From Bacillota bacterium (GTDB taxonomy: Bacteria > Bacillota > Clostridia > Peptostreptococcales > Anaerovoracaceae): a stretch of DNA of 18,827 bases. The notes under the pieces are model-generated. The model was given only the letters and a program-made list of their open reading frames with translations, made no database searches and had not been told where the DNA came from. Shown one piece after another: positions 1 to 6,858 of this stretch (positions are counted from its first letter, which is position 1; every line of letters starts with the position of its first letter). The stretch spans positions 1 through 18,827 of the forward strand of contig JAFYKS010000455.1 of NCBI GenBank assembly GCA_017537495.1, read 5' to 3'. The translations under genes and the position numbers were made by a program.

Positions 1-303
1 AATCGGAGTCAGTTTCATTTCCTTAAACTTGTCTACATCACGCCCCGATTTCACACCACAGTAGTCGGTAGCGAAAGCCAGTTCTTCGGTAGTTGCATTA
101 ATAACAAATTCTCCGCTTTCCTCAATCAGATGGTGGGAATGGCGGGACTTACGTACAGACACATAAGTCATCGGGGGATCGGAATTGACAATACCGGTCC
201 ATGCGATGGTAATAATATTCTTTTCATCACCGCTGCCGCAGGTTACCATGACAGCTGGTACAGGGCACAGAAGTGTGCCTGGTTTTAAACTGCGTTTCGC
301 CAT
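1..303 (-). CDS. Flavin reductase family protein (partial, 3' end cut by window)
   Basis: Reading the minus strand from the ATG at 301-303 gives 101 codons open to the window edge, so only the N-terminal half is present. The protein begins MAKRSLKPGTLLCPVPAVMV and continues with a TIAWTGIVNSDPPMTYVSV stretch and an EFVINATTEELA segment. These are typical of the FMN-binding split-barrel flavin reductases (DIM6/NTAB group), which bind FMN and use it for NAD(P)H-dependent flavin reduction or related redox work in the cytosol. The ATG directly follows the rluD stop codon with no gap, so the gene is probably the next cistron of the rluD transcript and translationally coupled to it. The family call is good. 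The substrate is unknown, and many members of this family have no established reaction. Confidence 0.8.
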   Translation of the reverse strand, partial: MAKRSLKPGTLLCPVPAVMVTCGSGDEKNIITIAWTGIVNSDPPMTYVSVRKSRHSHHLIEESGEFVINATTEELAFATDYCGVKSGRDVDKFKEMKLTPI

Positions 304-1230
304 TTACTTTCTCACTTTCCGCAGCACCTGCTCAAACTCTTCCGGCAGAGGCCGCTCAAATTCCATGTATTCACCGGTTCTCGGATGGACAAAGCCCAGT
401 ACTCTGGCATGGAGCATCTGTCCTTCTTCTGTCAGCGGCTGCTTCTTCGGTCCGTACACCATGTCGCCTACAAGCGGATGTTTGATATGGGACATATGTA
501 CGCGGATCTGATGAGTCCGCCCTGTTTCCAGTTTTGCTTCGATTAAAGTATATTTGCCGAACCGTTCCAGCACAGTCCAGTGGGTAACCGCCCGCTTGGA
601 ATTCTGTGTGGTTACTGCCATACGCAGACGGTTCTTCGGATCACGTCCAATCGGCGCATCCACCGTTCCCTCATCCTTTGCCAGGTTACTGTACACCAGA
701 GCAGTATAGCGGCGGGTAATGGAATGCTCTGCCAGCTGGGCTGACAGAGATTCATGAGCCATGTTATTCTTGGCAATCATGAGAAGGCCGCTGGTATCCT
801 TGTCAATACGGTGTACGATACCAGGACGGATGACACCGTTGATAGAACTGAGACGTTCCCCGCAGTGGAACAGGATGGCGTTAACCAGAGTGCCTGTATA
901 ATTCCCCACCGCCGGGTGAACTACCATACCTCTCGGCTTGTTCACCACCAGAACATCATCATCTTCATAAACAATGTCCAGCGGAATATCTTCCGGTTCC
1001 ACCGACAAAATCTCCGGTTCCGGCATCAGCAGTTCCACCTGCTGGCCTTCGCTGACCTTGAAATTCTTCGCAGTGCAAGGTTTTCCATCTACGGATACCT
1101 TGCCCTTTTCAATCAGCTTCTGTATATAACTTCTTGAACTTTCGGCTAAAAGCAAAGAAAGCACCCGGTCAATCCTGGTGCCTCTGCTTTCTTCATCGAT
1201 TAAAAATGTATATCTTTCTTCACTGTTCAT
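304..1230 (-). CDS. rluD: RluD/YlyB-type 23S rRNA pseudouridine synthase (RluA family)
   Basis: The 308-residue protein has an N-terminal S4 RNA-binding domain (about residues 17-75) and an RluA-type pseudouridine synthase domain (about 85-300). The signature HRIDKDTSGLL at 140-150 carries the catalytic aspartate, D143. The family isomerises uridine to pseudouridine in large-subunit rRNA. Length and domain order match the RluD/YlyB subgroup that normally sits next to lspA in Firmicutes, and here the start overlaps the lspA stop by 11 bases. A GGGAG site nine bases before the ATG supports the start. The exact target uridines cannot be read from the sequence, so rluD is a family-level symbol. 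Confidence 0.9.
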   Translation of the reverse strand: MNSEERYTFLIDEESRGTRIDRVLSLLLAESSRSYIQKLIEKGKVSVDGKPCTAKNFKVSEGQQVELLMPEPEILSVEPEDIPLDIVYEDDDVLVVNKPRGMVVHPAVGNYTGTLVNAILFHCGERLSSINGVIRPGIVHRIDKDTSGLLMIAKNNMAHESLSAQLAEHSITRRYTALVYSNLAKDEGTVDAPIGRDPKNRLRMAVTTQNSKRAVTHWTVLERFGKYTLIEAKLETGRTHQIRVHMSHIKHPLVGDMVYGPKKQPLTEEGQMLHARVLGFVHPRTGEYMEFERPLPEEFEQVLRKVRK

Positions 1231-1696
1231 CAGCTTTTTCTCCCTGCTGCGGTTTATCGAAAAAGAAAATAAAAACTACAAGGAAGAAACATCCCACACA
1301 GATTGCAATGTCTGCAATATTGAATACCGGGAAGTCAATGAAACGGCAGTCAAACATATCCGTTACAAATCCCAGCCAGACACGGTCAATCAGGTTTCCC
1401 AGACCGCCGGAAATAATCAATATGAGTGCAAACAGCTGCGTTACATGCTCTTCAAGATGTTTTTCCATATACCAGACACCGAAAACCAGTGCAATCAGCG
1501 GAACCAGGGTCAGAAATCCCTGCATGCCATCAAACATATTAAAGGCAGCACCACGGTTCTGTACATAGGTCAGGTGAAACACATTCTTAATAACCGGAAT
1601 GGTTTCGCCCAGCTCCATGCCTGCTCTGACTGCATACTTGACAATCTGGTCCAGCAGCAGAATGCCTGCTATGAGTAAATAACGTGTTTTTTTCAT
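1220..1696 (-). CDS. lspA: Lipoprotein signal peptidase (signal peptidase II)
   Basis: This 158-residue membrane protein has four hydrophobic segments and the full SPase II signature. It opens MKKTRYLLIAGILLLDQIVK, with QNRGAAFN at about 46-53, GNLIDR at 100-105, and the catalytic aspartates in VTD (D113) and NIAD (D129). SPase II removes the signal peptide from diacylglyceryl-modified prolipoproteins in the cytoplasmic membrane. The gene lies between divIVA and rluD, as in many Clostridia, although ileS, often found between divIVA and lspA, is missing. The start has no clear Shine-Dalgarno sequence: the nearest GAGG is about 20 bases upstream. The family N-terminus nevertheless begins at this ATG, so translation may depend on coupling with divIVA 27 bases away. 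Confidence 0.96.
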   Translation of the reverse strand: MKKTRYLLIAGILLLDQIVKYAVRAGMELGETIPVIKNVFHLTYVQNRGAAFNMFDGMQGFLTLVPLIALVFGVWYMEKHLEEHVTQLFALILIISGGLGNLIDRVWLGFVTDMFDCRFIDFPVFNIADIAICVGCFFLVVFIFFFDKPQQGEKADEQ

Positions 1697-1723
1697 TCAG
1701 TATAATCTCGAACTTTCCTCAAA

Positions 1724-2362
1724 TTAGCGGATGTGTACGAAGGTCTTCGTCAGATCTTCTTTTTTTTCCTCTTCAGCAGAAACTTTTACAGGTTCCATAA
1801 CACGGGTAGCCTGCATGGAAGCCTCACTGCGTACTGTTTCCGCCTGTGTACTCTGAGTCAGCTGTTCCAGATCAGACAGGGAAGCCGGCAGGAAATCACG
1901 TTCCAGTTCTTCGAACCAGCCCGCTCCCATGGCATCCACACGTTCCAGTTCCAGTTCCAGCATCTGACGGTACTTTGCACGGAGAGCTTCCACATTTCTG
2001 CGCAGACGGCTTGCTTCATCAGTCAGTCTGCTGATGGATTCTCTTGCCTCTCTGGTTATCATTGCAGCTTCCAGTTCCGCATCCTTCAGAATAACCTGAG
2101 CACGGCGTTCTGCACTTGCTGCAATGTCATTCAGCAGAGACTTGGCAGATTCCAGAGTTTCGTAAACAGAACTTTCGGTGGACACATGACGGTCTACCTG
2201 AGTCTGTGACTTTTCCAGTTCCTTCTTCAGCTGGCGGTTTTCCTTCATCAGCTTTTCCATATCCAGAATAATCAGATCCAGAAAATCATCAACTTCTTCT
2301 TCTTTGTATCCTCTTACCGCTTTGGCAAATACTTTGTTTTCAATATCTGCAGGTGTAATCAT
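1724..2362 (-). CDS. divIVA: DivIVA-family division/polarity protein
   Basis: The 212-residue protein begins MITPADIENKVFAKAVRGYK, the conserved DivIVA lipid-binding N-terminal domain, followed by EEEVDDFLDLI. From about residue 28 to 150 it is charged and heptad-rich, predicting a long coiled coil. The tail is acidic and low in complexity (to about 212). DivIVA proteins recognise negatively curved membrane at division sites and poles and recruit partners. Being beside sepF and yggT is the classic Firmicute division cluster arrangement. The start is supported by GAGGGAG 9-10 bases upstream. Whether it acts as DivIVA proper or as a GpsB/SepIVA-like variant cannot be decided, but length and location favour DivIVA. 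Confidence 0.93.
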   Translation of the reverse strand: MITPADIENKVFAKAVRGYKEEEVDDFLDLIILDMEKLMKENRQLKKELEKSQTQVDRHVSTESSVYETLESAKSLLNDIAASAERRAQVILKDAELEAAMITREARESISRLTDEASRLRRNVEALRAKYRQMLELELERVDAMGAGWFEELERDFLPASLSDLEQLTQSTQAETVRSEASMQATRVMEPVKVSAEEEKKEDLTKTFVHIR

Positions 2363-2380
2363 AATCTAAATCTCCCTCAA

Positions 2381-2653
2381 TTAGATAATAATCTGAATCA
2401 GTGCATTTGCAACGAACTGAATCAAAAAGAATGCCAGTAATACGGAGAAATCAAATACCCCTGTATTAAAACGGCTCAAAAGACGGCGGCATGGTTCTAC
2501 CACCGGCTCGGTCAGACGAATAGTCAGGGCATAAATTTTGCCCAGAGTGCTGTAAGGATTTACCGGGAACCAGCTGAAAATGCAGCGTACCAGCAGAATG
2601 GTAGTCAGCAGTTCAGAGAACCAGTAAATGGCAGTAACTAAAAGTCCTCTCAT
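2381..2653 (-). CDS. YggT/YlmG family small membrane protein
   Basis: This 90-residue protein has two hydrophobic stretches, about residues 5-27 and 65-88. Between them is the conserved YggT signature, FSWFPVNPYSTLGKIYALT followed by RLTEPVVEPCRRLL. The family is an integral membrane protein of unclear biochemical role, linked in bacteria and plastids to division, nucleoid distribution or membrane-complex assembly. It sits between sepF (9 bases away) and divIVA (18 bases away) in the expected order and is clearly co-transcribed. A strong AAGGGGGA ribosome site precedes the ATG. In Bacillus-type clusters ylmH follows next, but no ylmH is present here. Confidence 0.9.
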   Translation of the reverse strand: MRGLLVTAIYWFSELLTTILLVRCIFSWFPVNPYSTLGKIYALTIRLTEPVVEPCRRLLSRFNTGVFDFSVLLAFFLIQFVANALIQIII

Positions 2654-2662
2654 AGTTCCCCC

Positions 2663-3190
2663 TTATCTCCACGGGCTCTTGTTTGCACCGAAATCGAAGC
2701 CGCCGCGGTCGTCCTGATTTGCCGCACTGATGTCCACGCTTTCAGGAGCGAAAATGAAGATGTTGTTTGCAACCTTCTGTACGCTGCCGTTTAATGCATA
2801 GGTAGCGCCGCTGAGGAAATCGAAAATCTTCTTGGCAGTTTCTGTTTCAATCTTTTCCAGATTGATGATAACTGGACGTCTGCCCTTCAGTCCGTCAACC
2901 AGCTTCGGACATTCATCGAAGCTCTTAGGCTCGATGAGAACCAGCTTGAAAGCATTGGTGCCTGCTACAGAAAGACGTCTTTCAATTGGAACAGACTTTG
3001 CGGCCTCAGATGGCTTGGTGAATTCAGCAGGCTTACGTACTGCTGCTGCAGAAGCTGCGAAAGAGCTCTGTCTGCCGGCATCCATAGCCAGCTTTTCCTT
3101 GGCAGCCTGCACTTCTGCTTCTGTTACCGCTTCATCTTCTTCTACTTCTTCAATACCGATAAACTTCTTTAAAGAATCAAATGCGCTCAT
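2663..3190 (-). CDS. sepF: Cell division protein SepF
   Basis: The 175-residue protein has the three-part SepF layout: an N-terminal amphipathic membrane-binding segment (MSAFDSLKKFIGIEE), an acidic/alanine-rich linker (about 16-75), and the globular DUF552 domain (about 80-165). The last contains LVLIEPKSFDECPKLVDGLK, RRPVIINLE and FLSGATYALNG. SepF forms rings that anchor and bundle FtsZ at the division septum. A GGGAGGG site precedes the ATG by about six bases. It lies 24 bases downstream of yggS and nine upstream of yggT, matching the ylmE-ylmF-ylmG order of Gram-positive division clusters. Confidence 0.96.
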   Translation of the reverse strand: MSAFDSLKKFIGIEEVEEDEAVTEAEVQAAKEKLAMDAGRQSSFAASAAAVRKPAEFTKPSEAAKSVPIERRLSVAGTNAFKLVLIEPKSFDECPKLVDGLKGRRPVIINLEKIETETAKKIFDFLSGATYALNGSVQKVANNIFIFAPESVDISAANQDDRGGFDFGANKSPWR

Positions 3191-3214
3191 AATACCCTCC
3201 CATTTTCTGTGGTG

Positions 3215-3913
3215 TTATTTTTTGGAATAATCTCTGGCACCGAAGATGGAGGTTCCCACACGAATCAGGTTGGATCCTTCTTCAATCGCCACATGGAAGT
3301 CACCGGACATACCCATGGACAGATACTGGAAGTCCAGATGCGGATGTTCCATCTTTCCATATTCGTCGTACAGCTTCTTCACTTCTGCAAAATACACTCT
3401 TGCATCCTCCGGATTTTCCTCAAAAGGTGCAATGCACATGAGGCCGCGGATGCGGATGTTTTCGCAGGTATCCAGAATATCCTGAATCATCTGTCCGGTT
3501 TCTTCTGTCTTAATTCCGAACTTGCTCTCTTCCTCTGCAGAGTTAACCTGAATCAGGATGTCCATAGTCAGATTATGCTGCTGGGCACGCTTGTTGATTT
3601 CCTGTGCCAGGCGGAGAGAATCCACGGAATGAATCATGGAAACCTTGTCGATGATGTATTTTACTTTATTCGTCTGCAGGTGTCCGATCAGATGCCATCT
3701 TACCGGCTTCACATGGTCAAACTTGTCCATGATTTCCTGCACTTTGTTTTCACCGATGTCTGTAATGCCGCAGTCGATGGCTTCATTGATTTCATCCACA
3801 TCATGAAGCTTTGTCACCGCAACCAGCAGAACATCTTCGCCGTTTCTTCCGCTGCGTGCAGCAGCTTCGGCCTTCAGCTGATTGATATGTTCTATATTTT
3901 CTCTGATAGACAT
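3215..3913 (-). CDS. yggS: YggS/YlmE-type PLP-binding homeostasis protein
   Basis: This is the YggS/PROSC family: a PLP-bound, fold-III barrel protein without known catalysis that buffers pyridoxal 5'-phosphate and affects amino-acid and keto-acid balance. The PLP lysine is K35 in VAVTK. Other family motifs are WHLIGHLQTNK, IHSVDS, QVNSAEEESKFGI and MSMGMSGDF-type residues near the C-terminus. I place the start at the ATG at 3911-3913 (232 residues, MSIRENIEHINQ) because AGGAG at 3922-3926 lies eight bases before it. A GTG at 3920-3922 would extend the protein by three codons but overlaps that AGGAG. The preceding HlyD-like gene stops at 3919-3921, so the two are coupled. Confidence 0.93.
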   Translation of the reverse strand: MSIRENIEHINQLKAEAAARSGRNGEDVLLVAVTKLHDVDEINEAIDCGITDIGENKVQEIMDKFDHVKPVRWHLIGHLQTNKVKYIIDKVSMIHSVDSLRLAQEINKRAQQHNLTMDILIQVNSAEEESKFGIKTEETGQMIQDILDTCENIRIRGLMCIAPFEENPEDARVYFAEVKKLYDEYGKMEHPHLDFQYLSMGMSGDFHVAIEEGSNLIRVGTSIFGARDYSKK

Positions 3914-3918
3914 ATGCG

Positions 3919-4896
3919 TCACTCCTTTTTCTCTGCTTCCTCAGATTCCGGTTCTTCGGTTTCCGGACGCAGGATTGTATAGTAATTCTGAACGGTAGAA
4001 ACAGCATAACCTTCCGCATCATAGAAATAGTTCTTTTCTACTACGGTCACATCGCCGTCGCTGCTCAGAATTCTTACCGGTGTAAAGTTATAGTTTCCCA
4101 GCTTATCCACCACGTATACGCCCTTCTGGCCTTCTTCCTCCACAATACTGTCTGTTTCCAGGAAGATACCGCTGACGCTGGACGCAATCAGGGTGCATTT
4201 TTTCATACGGTACTGGTCAAAATCTTCATAATGGCGGTTGCATGACATTACCAGCATGGTTTCGTCACCCTGCACTGTCATGGAGTCAATATGCATTTTC
4301 AGCTGGGTGCTGTCTTTTCCGGACTTACCGTCCTGAAAATCTACAGTAATATTTTTGCCTTCACTGTACTTTGCTGCCGCATCTTTCTTCAGCCAGCACA
4401 GCAGATACCATTTCTGGTTGTCCACAATTTTGAACACTGCATCACCGGATGCCGCTTCACCGGACACCGCCTTCTTTACAGGATATGCCTCCTGCTTTTC
4501 CTTGGAAAGAACTGCTGAAGTAAGGGTGGTCATGGTCTCCGGAGTGTATACAGTTTCCAGTCCGTCATGGTAATAGCTGACAATCCCCTTCATATCAGAA
4601 TGGTATGCCAGATTTCCCACATTGACGATATTTGCGCCGGAACGCATGAGACGTCCGGCTTTCACTACACGCTCCACAGAACCGCCGGATTTTGCCGGAT
4701 AAACTTTTTCATTACGCACGAAAAGGCAGGTCGCCTCATCTGTTACCTGCAATGTTCCGTACTCAGCCGTATATGTTTCTACAAAAATGTCTGACACCTG
4801 GGGCACTACATAAATAGCCACATAAAGAAGCACCAGGGTCAGCAGATATATGAATATGGTACGCTTGGTACCTTTGGTCGTTTTCTTCTTTTTCAT
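3919..4896 (-). CDS. HlyD-like membrane-anchored protein of a sepF cluster, function unknown
   Basis: The 325-residue protein has a very basic N-terminus (MKKKKTTKGTKR) and one transmembrane helix at about residues 13-33. A beta-rich extracytoplasmic region follows, with a segment resembling the lipoyl/barrel-sandwich start of HlyD-type adaptors (CLFVRNEKVYPAKSGGSVER, then GRLMRSGANIVNVG). The acidic tail ends EEPESEEAEKKE. Proteins of this kind are commonly named HlyD family efflux adaptors in Clostridia, but no ABC or MFS transporter lies beside it, so an export role is unsupported. Its place directly upstream of yggS-sepF-yggT-divIVA suggests work at the envelope or septum. It has its own promoter and no Shine-Dalgarno sequence, and may be translated from a leaderless transcript. 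Confidence 0.75.
   Translation of the reverse strand: MKKKKTTKGTKRTIFIYLLTLVLLYVAIYVVPQVSDIFVETYTAEYGTLQVTDEATCLFVRNEKVYPAKSGGSVERVVKAGRLMRSGANIVNVGNLAYHSDMKGIVSYYHDGLETVYTPETMTTLTSAVLSKEKQEAYPVKKAVSGEAASGDAVFKIVDNQKWYLLCWLKKDAAAKYSEGKNITVDFQDGKSGKDSTQLKMHIDSMTVQGDETMLVMSCNRHYEDFDQYRMKKCTLIASSVSGIFLETDSIVEEEGQKGVYVVDKLGNYNFTPVRILSSDGDVTVVEKNYFYDAEGYAVSTVQNYYTILRPETEEPESEEAEKKE
3922..3926 (-). promoter_or_regulatory. Ribosome binding site deciding the yggS start
   Basis: AGGAG on the minus strand lies eight bases upstream of the ATG at 3911-3913. It overlaps the alternative GTG (3920-3922), which argues against the longer start. Confidence 0.7.
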
Positions 4897-4903
4897 ACTA
4901 TAT

Positions 4904-4932
4904 ATTGTACCATGAAGAACTTTTCATGGCAA
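4904..4932 (-). promoter_or_regulatory. Sigma-A-like promoter of the HlyD-like/yggS/sepF operon, with inverted repeat
   Basis: On the minus strand TTGCCA (4927-4932), a 17-base spacer and TACAAT (4904-4909) form a near-consensus promoter directly after the trmD stop codon. The predicted transcription start is at about 4897, one base before the ATG of the downstream gene. The spacer is almost wholly taken up by a perfect inverted repeat, CCATGAA-N6-TTCATGG (4910-4929), which could be an operator or fold as a small hairpin in read-through RNA from trmD. Confidence 0.65.
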
Positions 4933-5685
4933 CTATTCTCCAGACAGAATTTTGTCCAGAATTTTCTTTTCATCTTTTTTCAGCTTCCGGTCTTCTGCCA
5001 GCCATTTTTCCAGCAGATCCGGACGGCAGTCGCGTGTTCTGCGCAGTGCATTCTCAAGCTGCCACAGGTAGATGAGCCTGTGATTTCCTCCAAACAGCAC
5101 TTCCGGAACCATCATTTCCGCATATTCACGAGGCTTGGTATACTGGTCACATTCCAGCAGACCGGAATAGATGGATTCATCGGTAGCAGACTCCTTTGTA
5201 CCCAGAACACCCGGGATGAAGCGGCTCACGGCATCAATCAGCACCATGGCAGGAAGCTCTCCGCCGGTAAGAATATAGTCACCAATAGACACTTCTTCCA
5301 TATCCCAATAATCCAGCACTCGCTGATCCACGCCCTCATAATGGCCGCAGAGGATTACCATTTCCTCCTGCTGTGCCATGTCCTCAATCATCTGCTGATT
5401 GAGATGGCGTCCCCTTGGAGACATGTACAGAATCTTTTTCTTTTTTACTTCTTCTTCCGGTCCGATGGAACGCAGAGCTCCGAAAATAGGATCTGCCAGC
5501 ATGACCATGCCTACACCGCCCCCGAAAGGAGTGTCATCAGCCTTGCTGTGCTTATCATTGCTGTAATCGCGGATATTAATCAGGTTAATATCCAGAATGC
5601 CCTTTTCTCCGGCCTTGCCCAGAATGCTGGCTTCTGTTACCGGTGTGAACATCTCCGGAAAGAGAGTCAGAACATGAATTTTCAT
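4933..5685 (-). CDS. trmD: tRNA (guanine37-N1)-methyltransferase TrmD
   Basis: TrmD uses S-adenosylmethionine to make m1G37 in tRNAs with G at position 36, which prevents +1 frameshifting. The 250-residue protein shows the trefoil-knot SPOUT features: MKIHVLTLFPEMF at the start, FGGGVGM (54-60), LCGHYEGVD (112-120), SIGDYILTGGE (133-143) and the proposed catalytic aspartate D169 in ESATDES. I use the ATG at 5683-5685. AGGAG lies eight bases before it and family members begin there. A longer reading frame reaching into rimM to 5733 adds 16 residues without family support. rimM ends 19 bases upstream. Unlike many genomes, rplS does not follow. Confidence 0.97.
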   Translation of the reverse strand: MKIHVLTLFPEMFTPVTEASILGKAGEKGILDINLINIRDYSNDKHSKADDTPFGGGVGMVMLADPIFGALRSIGPEEEVKKKKILYMSPRGRHLNQQMIEDMAQQEEMVILCGHYEGVDQRVLDYWDMEEVSIGDYILTGGELPAMVLIDAVSRFIPGVLGTKESATDESIYSGLLECDQYTKPREYAEMMVPEVLFGGNHRLIYLWQLENALRRTRDCRPDLLEKWLAEDRKLKKDEKKILDKILSGE

Positions 5686-5693
5686 AAAACAGT

Positions 5694-5698
5694 CTCCT
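5694..5698 (-). promoter_or_regulatory. Ribosome binding site deciding the trmD start
   Basis: AGGAG on the minus strand, eight bases upstream of the ATG at 5683-5685. It selects the family-typical MKIHVLTLFPEMF start over an in-frame ATG inside rimM. Confidence 0.75.
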
Positions 5699-5704
5699 GT
5701 ACTT

Positions 5705-6238
5705 TTAGTCACGGACTTCAGTGCCTTCATCATCGATAAGGCCCGGAATCAGTCTCACCTTTACAAATCTTTCTTCAATGTTTACTTCGTCCACGAAGTC
5801 ACCTACAGCAGGAATCATTGCATCCTTGCCGCCGGCAGTCTTAATTACATAGATGTCCTGTGCAGAGTTCTGCAGTACATCCTTGATTGTTCCGATTTCA
5901 GCACCGGTTTCAGCATTGAAAACGCTGCATCCAATCAGGTCACGGACATAGAAAGTGTCTTCCGGCAGTTCTTTCAGGTCTGCTTCTGTAATCATTACGT
6001 CGCTTTCCTTCAGAGCTTCTGCCGCATTGCGGTCGTCTACGCCCTTGAATTTCAGAATGACCATATCGTTCTGGTAACGAACCTTTTCGATTCTGTATGT
6101 CTGGCTCTTGCCCTTACGTTCCAGGATAACTTCATCCAGTTCCTCAAAACGTTCCTTACAGTCAGAGAAGTGATAAACCTTCACTTCACCACGCAGTGCC
6201 ACTGCATTTACAATTGTTCCGATTTTAATCTTTTCCAT
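5705..6238 (-). CDS. rimM: Ribosome maturation factor RimM
   Basis: The 177-residue protein has the RimM two-domain layout. The N-terminal beta-barrel (about 1-88) contains KIGTIVNAVALRGEVKV and FKGVDDRNAAEAL. The C-terminal PRC-barrel (about 95-170) contains FYVRDLIGCSVF, GTIKDVLQNSAQDIYVI and AMIPAVGDFVDEVN. RimM binds ribosomal protein uS19 and the 3' domain of 16S rRNA during 30S assembly. It is followed by trmD, its normal partner. A 97-base gap with a strong hairpin separates it from khpA upstream, the longest gap inside this operon. GGAG is only four bases before the ATG. Confidence 0.96.
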   Translation of the reverse strand: MEKIKIGTIVNAVALRGEVKVYHFSDCKERFEELDEVILERKGKSQTYRIEKVRYQNDMVILKFKGVDDRNAAEALKESDVMITEADLKELPEDTFYVRDLIGCSVFNAETGAEIGTIKDVLQNSAQDIYVIKTAGGKDAMIPAVGDFVDEVNIEERFVKVRLIPGLIDDEGTEVRD

Positions 6239-6259
6239 GCTTCTCCTTTAATAAACATA

Positions 6260-6290
6260 ACAGGCACATAAAAATGATTTATGTGCCTGT
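6260..6290 (-). repeat. Perfect hairpin in the khpA-rimM intergenic region
   Basis: A 13-bp perfect inverted repeat, ACAGGCACATAAA and its complement (6260-6272 and 6278-6290), flanks a five-base loop. On the transcribed minus strand it is followed by TATGTTTATT, not a true uridine run, then by the rimM ribosome site. It may be a weak attenuator, an RNA-processing or stability element, or a regulator target that sets rimM-trmD output apart from rpsP-khpA. The folding is seen; the role is inferred. Confidence 0.6.
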
Positions 6291-6335
6291 AATCTGCTGC
6301 AATCCGAAAACCGTCATACCCCGAAGCGTGCGGGA

Positions 6336-6569
6336 TTATTCCTTGACGATCTCCACTGTCACTTTTTTATTATCTCTGGTTGCGGCAGCCTTAACAACGA
6401 CACGAAGCGCTTTCGCAATTCTGCCCTGTTTGCCGATTACCTTACCCATATCATCGGGATCAACCTTCAGTTGAATCACTGTTCCCTGGCGTGTGGAGGT
6501 TTCTGTAACTTCCACATTTTCAGGTCTGTCAACAAGTGACTTCGCAATTGCTTCAACCAATTTAGTCAT
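6336..6569 (-). CDS. khpA: KH-domain RNA-binding protein KhpA (YlqC)
   Basis: This 77-residue protein is a single KH domain with the RNA-contacting GxxG loop at GKQG (46-49), in MGKVIGKQGRIAKAL. KhpA, usually paired with KhpB/Jag, binds many transcripts and affects cell division and elongation in Gram-positive bacteria. Its place right after rpsP in a ffh-rpsP-rimM-trmD operon is the standard Firmicute arrangement. It lies 32 bases downstream of rpsP. The Shine-Dalgarno sequence (AAGGAAG) is weak or somewhat far from the ATG. Confidence 0.94.
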   Translation of the reverse strand: MTKLVEAIAKSLVDRPENVEVTETSTRQGTVIQLKVDPDDMGKVIGKQGRIAKALRVVVKAAATRDNKKVTVEIVKE

Positions 6570-6601
6570 TCGTTTTCACCGCTTCCTTAAAATTATCTGA
6601 A

Positions 6602-6844
6602 TTATTCAACGATACCAGCGTTCTTGAACAGCTTCTTTACAGTATCAGTTGGCTGTGCGCCGTTTTCCAGCCACTTCTTAGCCAGTTCTGCGTTGATTTC
6701 GATAACCTTAGGTTCCTTCATTGGGTCATAGTAACCGATTTCTTCGATGAACTTACCATCTCTTGGAGCTCTGGAATCTGCAACTACTACTCTGTAGAAA
6801 GGCTTCTTGTGTGCACCCATTCTTCTTAATCTGATCTTTACCAT
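6602..6844 (-). CDS. rpsP: 30S ribosomal protein bS16
   Basis: The 80-residue sequence begins [20 protein letters not shown] and has [21 protein letters not shown], the bS16 hallmark, and [14 protein letters not shown] near the C-terminus. bS16 is an early-binding 30S assembly protein. Length is normal. A strong AAGGAGG lies nine bases before the ATG, and ffh ends 14 bases upstream, so expression is from the ylxM-ffh promoter unless a weak internal promoter exists that I do not see. Confidence 0.98.
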   Translation of the reverse strand: MVKIRLRRMGAHKKPFYRVVVADSRAPRDGKFIEEIGYYDPMKEPKVIEINAELAKKWLENGAQPTDTVKKLFKNAGIVE

Positions 6845-6858
6845 TTTAATTGTCCTCC

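Noticed and set aside
5686-5733. Longer trmD start giving 16 extra residues
   Set aside because: It overlaps rimM, lacks a suitable ribosome site, and the family starts at MKIHVLTLFPEMF behind AGGAG.
6260-6290. khpA-rimM hairpin as a full intrinsic terminator
   Set aside because: The minus strand has no true U tract after the stem and the operon must continue into rimM-trmD, so it is listed as a hairpin of unknown role.
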